Below, in pieces: positions 48,323 through 51,889 of a stretch of DNA of 51,889 nt. Both the position numbers and the translations under genes were made by a program. Origin of the DNA: Anaerolineales bacterium (lineage in GTDB: Bacteria > Chloroflexota > Anaerolineae > Anaerolineales > UBA11579); assembly GCA_020059485.1 (NCBI GenBank), contig JAGVCA010000016.1, positions 1 to 51,889 on the forward strand, given 5' to 3'. The notes below the pieces were generated by a model. It saw only the letters and a list, made by a program, of their open reading frames with translations, was not told the DNA's origin and did no database searches. Each line of letters begins with the position of its first letter. Positions within the stretch are counted from its first letter, which is position 1.

Positions 48323-48343
48323 CTCTCCTCCTCTATTATCAGG

Positions 48344-48979
48344 CTATAAACGCATCAGGCCCGATCCGCGCGAGATGCTGTCCAGAAACTCCTGCCGGGA
48401 GGCGGGGTTCTTGCGGAACGCACCGTGCATGGCCGAGGTGGTCATCCGGGCATCGTGTTTCTTGACCCCGCGCATCACCGAGCACAGGTGAACCGCCTCC
48501 AGCACCACCGCCACGCCGTGCGGGTTGAGCAGTTCCATCAGCAGTTCGGCGATCTGCGAGGTCATCCGTTCCTGCACCTGCAGCCGGCGGGCAAACAGGT
48601 CCACGATGCGCGGGATCTTGGAAAGGCCGATCACCCGGCCGCGCGGGAAGTAAGCCACATGCGCCTTGCCAATGAAAGGCAGCATGTGGTGTTCGCACAG
48701 GCTGTAGAACTCGATATCCCGGACCACCACCATCTCGTCATACGAGACCTCAAAAATGGCATCGTTCAGGATCTCCAGCGGGTCCTCGCGGTAACCTGCG
48801 AGCAGTTCTTCGTACATCCGAGCCACCCGCTCCGGGGTCCGGACCAGTCCTTCCCGCTCCGGGTTTTCGCCGATCGCAGCGATGATCTCCGCTACCGCCG
48901 CGCTCACCCGGGCCTTGTCGATCTCGCTCCCCCGGATAAGATTGGCTGCCCGGTACAACTTTTCGTGATTGTCGCTCAT
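48344..48979 (-). CDS. folE: GTP cyclohydrolase I, FolE type
   Basis: A 211-residue enzyme making dihydroneopterin triphosphate from [41 protein letters not shown] (zinc Cys and catalytic His), [20 protein letters not shown], and [20 protein letters not shown] (second zinc Cys) are all present. Start ATG 48979 by family length; the ribosome site is weak, and an ATG at 49009 is possible. It works with FolB for folate. Confidence 0.96.
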   Translation of the reverse strand: MSDNHEKLYRAANLIRGSEIDKARVSAAVAEIIAAIGENPEREGLVRTPERVARMYEELLAGYREDPLEILNDAIFEVSYDEMVVVRDIEFYSLCEHHMLPFIGKAHVAYFPRGRVIGLSKIPRIVDLFARRLQVQERMTSQIAELLMELLNPHGVAVVLEAVHLCSVMRGVKKHDARMTTSAMHGAFRKNPASRQEFLDSISRGSGLMRL

Positions 48980-49073
48980 AGTGGTCCATGCCTTTGCTGA
49001 ATTGCGCATATAATGAGAACAGGGACTTTATTTTACCGCTAACACCACCTCCGGGCAAAGGCAAAGGTGCGAG

Positions 49074-49520
49074 ATGGAACTGGCAGAACTGCTCTCAACG
49101 GTCGAATTGTTCGATGGACTGAACCCCGCCGAGCTGGAAAAACTTGCGGCTATGTGTTTCCGCCGCACCTTCCAGCAGCATGAGGTGATCGCCCGGCCAA
49201 ACAATTACAGCGATGAATGTTTTATCATCCAGGAAGGGTTTGTGGAGGTGGAGATCGAAGGCCCGGCCGGCCGTCGGGTGCAGCTCAACCTTGGCCCCGG
49301 ACAAACGATCGGCGAGATCGCCCTGGTGGACGAAGGCCCTCGGCTGGCAACCCTGCGGGCAGCCTCCGCACCGGCAGTCGTCCAGATCATCCCCCAGCCA
49401 GAGTTCGCTGCCCTATGCGAGCAGGAATGCCGGATCGGATATATCGTGATGCGCAATATCGCCGCCGACCTGGCGTTTCGTCTCCGGCAGCGGAGGCCGA
49501 ACGATCTGCTGAGCGGGTAA
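49074..49520 (+). CDS. Cyclic-nucleotide-binding-domain protein without DNA-binding domain
   Basis: A 148-residue single cNMP-binding fold: VELFDGLNPAELEKLAAMCF, FIIQEGFVEVEIEGPAGRRV, LGPGQTIGEIALVDEGPRLA (phosphate-binding cassette; the usual Arg after E-x-A is displaced). There is no C-terminal winged helix, so it is not a complete Crp-type regulator. It may act as a small sensor module. Function unknown. Confidence 0.85.
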   Translation: MELAELLSTVELFDGLNPAELEKLAAMCFRRTFQQHEVIARPNNYSDECFIIQEGFVEVEIEGPAGRRVQLNLGPGQTIGEIALVDEGPRLATLRAASAPAVVQIIPQPEFAALCEQECRIGYIVMRNIAADLAFRLRQRRPNDLLSG

Positions 49521-49525
49521 GAAAC

Positions 49526-49561
49526 AAAAAAAAACGCCGGATGGAAATCCCATCCGGCGTT
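49526..49561. terminator. Terminator between the cNMP-binding gene and hpf
   Basis: AACGCCGGATG (49533-49543) pairs with CATCCGGCGTT (49551-49561). On the minus strand it is followed by a run of eight or more T, so it mainly serves hpf. On the plus strand it ends in TTCG, only weakly suited. Confidence 0.88.
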
Positions 49562-49578
49562 CGATTTCGGTGCGCTGG

Positions 49579-50157
49579 TCAGGCCAGTTCGGTATCGATC
49601 AGGCCGTAACTGCCATCTCGGCGGGTATAGAGCACATTGACCGAGTTGGTCGCCATGTTGAAAAAAATAAAGAAATCTTCATGACCGAGCAGCTTGCTTT
49701 GCTCAACCGCCTCGTCCTCGTCCATCGGGTACAGGGTAAATTTCTTGCGGCGGGCGATCACCGGTTCCTCTTCGGCGGCCAGGTCCTGGGCGATCTCTTC
49801 TTGGATGATCTCCATTGCCGCATCCCCGACAGAAACCCCATCGCCGCGGCCGCGATAGCGTTTGCCCTTGAAGCGTTCGATCCGCCGCTGGATCTTGTTG
49901 AGTGCAGCATCGAAGGCCACATAAATATCGTCAGCACGCTCTTCTGATCGCAGCAGCATCTTTTTCCCGGATAGGGTGATCTGGGCCACAAACCGGTCTG
50001 AAGTCGCTCTGGCAAACTTGGCATGGGTCAGTTCGATCCGGGCCTCCTCAAGCCCATTCACGAATTTTTCCAGCTTTTCAGCTTTGGTCCGCACGTACTC
50101 ATACAGGCGGTCATTCAACTCGAAGCCATTTGTCTTGACATCAATTTGAATCGACAT
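49579..50157 (-). CDS. hpf: Ribosome hibernation promoting factor, long form
   Basis: A 192-residue long HPF. The N-terminal S30AE domain (about 1-100: IQIDVKTNGFELNDRLYEYV, VAQITLSGKKMLLRSEERAD, DIYVAFDAALNKIQRRIERF) plus the C-terminal dimerisation domain (RRKKFTLYPMDEDEAVEQSK, LGHEDFFIFFNMATNSVNVL, YTRRDGSYGLIDTE). It forms inactive 100S ribosome dimers in stationary phase. ATG 50157 follows AGGAG; a GTG two codons earlier is possible. Confidence 0.95.
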   Translation of the reverse strand: MSIQIDVKTNGFELNDRLYEYVRTKAEKLEKFVNGLEEARIELTHAKFARATSDRFVAQITLSGKKMLLRSEERADDIYVAFDAALNKIQRRIERFKGKRYRGRGDGVSVGDAAMEIIQEEIAQDLAAEEEPVIARRKKFTLYPMDEDEAVEQSKLLGHEDFFIFFNMATNSVNVLYTRRDGSYGLIDTELA

Positions 50158-50231
50158 ATTCACTCCTGATTGGGTATTGGATTTTAATTATCTTACCAGA
50201 TAATGCCGGTGGCTCCAAATCTGGCAAACCC

Positions 50232-50893
50232 TCATTCCTTGGCCGGCAGCGCCCGCGAGACCACCAGGGCAAACACCTGGCTGGCCCCGGCTTGTTTCAA
50301 CGCCTGTGCAGCCGCGTCCAGGGTCGATCCGGTGGTCAGCACATCGTCCACCAGCAGTACGCACCGGCCGGCGACCGCCTCCGGGCGGGCCTGGAACGCC
50401 CCAGAGACATTCTCACGCCGCTGGTTAAGGCTCAACCCGACCTGGCTGGTCGTCTCGCGCACGCGGCGCAGTGCCCGCCGGTTGTATGGCAAACCCAACC
50501 ACAGCGCCAGCGGATACGCCAGCAAGGCGGCCTGGTTGTAGCCGCGCTGCCGCTGCCGGCTCGGCGCTAACGGGACCGGCAAAACAAGGTTGATCTGTCC
50601 ATCGAAAGCGGCTGCCAGTTCACACAAATGCACGGCCAACGCATCTCCCAGGGCAATGTCGCGCCGGTATTTCAACCGCAGGATTGCCTTAAGCAGTGGG
50701 TCCTGGTGATACCCCTAGGCCGCGGCCTGGTCGATCGCCTTTACCCGGGCGCATTGCCCCGCCCCCAGTGGAGGCCGCTTCCCGCATAACACACTACTCC
50801 CGCCGCGGACCCGGGCAGAATTCGCGCACAATCCTGGCACCAGCGCGCGCCAAGGCTACCGCAGCCGGCACAGCGCGGCGGAAGCAGCCGATA
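50232..50893 (-). pseudogene. comF-like gene with stop codon and frameshift
   Basis: The C-terminal phosphoribosyltransferase part is intact from KYRRDIALGDALAVHL to the end, with the PRPP loop VLLVDDVLTTGSTLD. Upstream in the same frame the sequence is YHQDPLLKAILRLKYRRD, preceded by a TAG at 50715-50717 and then LCGKRPPLGAGQC...KAIDQAAA. In a different frame further upstream lies LPPRCAGCGSLGARWCQDCA, the ComF zinc finger. One in-frame stop and at least one frameshift therefore break a normal ComF (DNA uptake). A TTG at 50675 could still start the 147-residue C-terminal part. Confidence 0.75.
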
Positions 50894-50967
50894 CAGCGCC
50901 GTGTGGACGGCGCGGTATCGGCGGTAAGGCCGGAGCTCAGTTTTTTGAAGCGGGGGTTCCGGGTCGG

Positions 50968-51889
50968 CTATAGCCCGACCCCGATCATCTCGCCGATCGG
51001 TCCGTTCAGCACGATCAGCACCGCCGGACCCATCATAATGATCAAAATCGTCGGGAAGATCAGAAAGGCCATCGGCAGCAGCATCAACACCGGGGCGCGT
51101 TGGGCTTTTTGCTCTGCCCGCTGCCGCCGCCGGACGCGCATATCATCAGACTGGATGCGCAGGATCTTGGCCATACTGACACCCAACTGTTCGCTCTGGA
51201 TCACGGCGGCCACAAAGCTCTCAAATTCGGAGGCCCCGATACGATCAGCCATATCCCGCAGCGCTTCCCGCCGCAGTTTGCCCAGTTGGATCTCTTGCAG
51301 GGCACGGCCAAAAGCAATCGACAGCTCGTTATCCCATTTGTCGGCCACTTTGCGCATGGCGGCATCAAAACCCAGGCCAGCCTCAACACAGATCGTCAGC
51401 AGATCCAGCGCATCAGGCAGCGCTTTACGGACAGAATCCTGCCGGCGGTTGATGCGCGAGTCCAGCATCAGATTGGGGATCACAAAGCCAAAGGCTGTCA
51501 CTGCGATAGTCAACACAAAGAACAGCAGGTCTGAGAACATGTTTGGCCCAAACAGCAATACCATCAAGCCGCCGAACAGGAACATGGTAACGAAGCGGGA
51601 AGCAAAGAACACCGTGGGCTGCAGTCCACGCGGGTTGCCGGCCATCTCAAGTTTGCGGTGGATCGTATCCAGGGCTTTTTGCGGTGTGATCCGCAGCGCC
51701 ATTTCCCCCAGCCGGTTAGCGATCGGCAGTAGGATCCGGTCCACGAACGGCTGGGACATCTCGATCTCATGCAGAGAGGCCAATTCGCCACGTTCTGCAA
51801 AGGCCGCCAGACGCTCTTCCAGCGGGTCTCTGGACTGATTCTCGCGCAGACCGAGCGCAACCAGCACGCCAGCGATGACGATGACGACA
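50968..51889 (-). CDS. TadC-like type II/IV secretion F-domain protein (5' part beyond window)
   Basis: At least 306 residues; the gene continues past the window end. T2SSF-type membrane protein: RKLEMAGNPRGLQPTVFFAS, MFLFGGLMVLLFGPNM, PNLMLDSRINRRQDSVRKAL, PDALDLLTICVEAGLGFDAA, VIQSEQLGVSMAKILRIQSD and a C-terminal double hydrophobic segment (LMLLPMAFLIFPTILIIMMG). These are hallmarks of TadC in Tad/Flp pilus systems. The partner genes (TadA, TadB) are expected beyond the window's right end (inference). Confidence 0.9.
   Translation of the reverse strand, partial: VVIVIAGVLVALGLRENQSRDPLEERLAAFAERGELASLHEIEMSQPFVDRILLPIANRLGEMALRITPQKALDTIHRKLEMAGNPRGLQPTVFFASRFVTMFLFGGLMVLLFGPNMFSDLLFFVLTIAVTAFGFVIPNLMLDSRINRRQDSVRKALPDALDLLTICVEAGLGFDAAMRKVADKWDNELSIAFGRALQEIQLGKLRREALRDMADRIGASEFESFVAAVIQSEQLGVSMAKILRIQSDDMRVRRRQRAEQKAQRAPVLMLLPMAFLIFPTILIIMMGPAVLIVLNGPIGEMIGVGL

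Noticed and set aside
50715-50717. Pyrrolysine or programmed readthrough of the comF TAG
   Set aside because: A frameshift further upstream also breaks the gene, and nothing indicates Pyl machinery; a plain pseudogene is simpler.
1-51889. CRISPR array or rRNA genes
   Set aside because: No regularly spaced direct repeats with unique spacers and no rRNA landmarks were seen on either strand.

Overview
The window looks like chromosomal DNA of a Chloroflexota bacterium, most likely an Anaerolineae-type lineage (inference). The reasons are the Thr/Pro-rich linkers after lipoprotein signal peptides, the mix of a CarD-type regulator, a short S1-domain protein, long-form HPF, YggT/YggS/PgeF, Tad-pilus TadC and a glutaredoxin-DUF2085 fusion, and the fairly GC-rich codon use. 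No rRNA, CRISPR array or replication origin was seen.

Layout. 0-10 kb: lipoprotein M1 peptidase, alkaline phosphatase, alpha/beta hydrolase, hisS directly followed by tRNA-His, a BrkB-family membrane protein, NnrE, an orphan histidine kinase and bL25. 10-23 kb: an unassigned structured intergenic segment, S1-domain protein and CarD behind a consensus promoter, small secreted proteins, a phosphoesterase-CDF transporter pair, lipid genes (acyltransferase, fatty acid desaturase), a 22-codon ORF behind a strongly folded leader, and a zinc-ribbon/NACHT-HEAT gene pair. 23-31.5 kb: accessory region. A CrtI-like oxidoreductase is followed by remnants of a tailed prophage. On the minus strand these are a holin-like gene, GH25 endolysin, a 36-residue repeat peptide, a nonsense-mutated structural gene, a SU10-type major capsid protein and a frame-disrupted scaffold-like gene. 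On the plus strand they are an HTH/small-terminase-like gene with a LexA-type operator and terminase/portal fragments. Between the two arms sit rpsU (bS21), with an exceptional Shine-Dalgarno, and a candidate small RNA whose two hairpin loops copy the 16S anti-Shine-Dalgarno tail. 31.3-38 kb: a lipoprotein peroxiredoxin with an in-frame UGA that is almost certainly selenocysteine, then DUF167, YggT, YggS, PgeF, and a thiol-redox/envelope run (glutaredoxin-DUF2085, TlpA, CcdA, L,D-transpeptidase). 38-52 kb: degenerate REC-GGDEF protein, CsoR-CopZ-CopA copper operon with its operator, an IS3 orfA remnant beside an AT-rich beta-lactamase-family gene, TlpA-Lgt-like-FolB operon, LysM protein, FolE, cNMP-binding protein, HPF, a broken comF, and the start of a Tad locus.

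The most notable candidates are (1) the selenocysteine peroxiredoxin, split by conventional gene calling, (2) the anti-SD-mimic RNA next to the rpsU leader, (3) the structured leader plus 22-residue peptide at 19.0-19.2 kb, and (4) the half-decayed prophage with an intact capsid and lysis block. Many intergenic spaces also carry dispersed repeats: paired 8-bp hairpins, a 29-bp identical palindromic repeat, and short-unit degenerate repeats that often overlap gene ends and supply stop codons. All assignments are from reading the sequence; no searches or folding programs were run.
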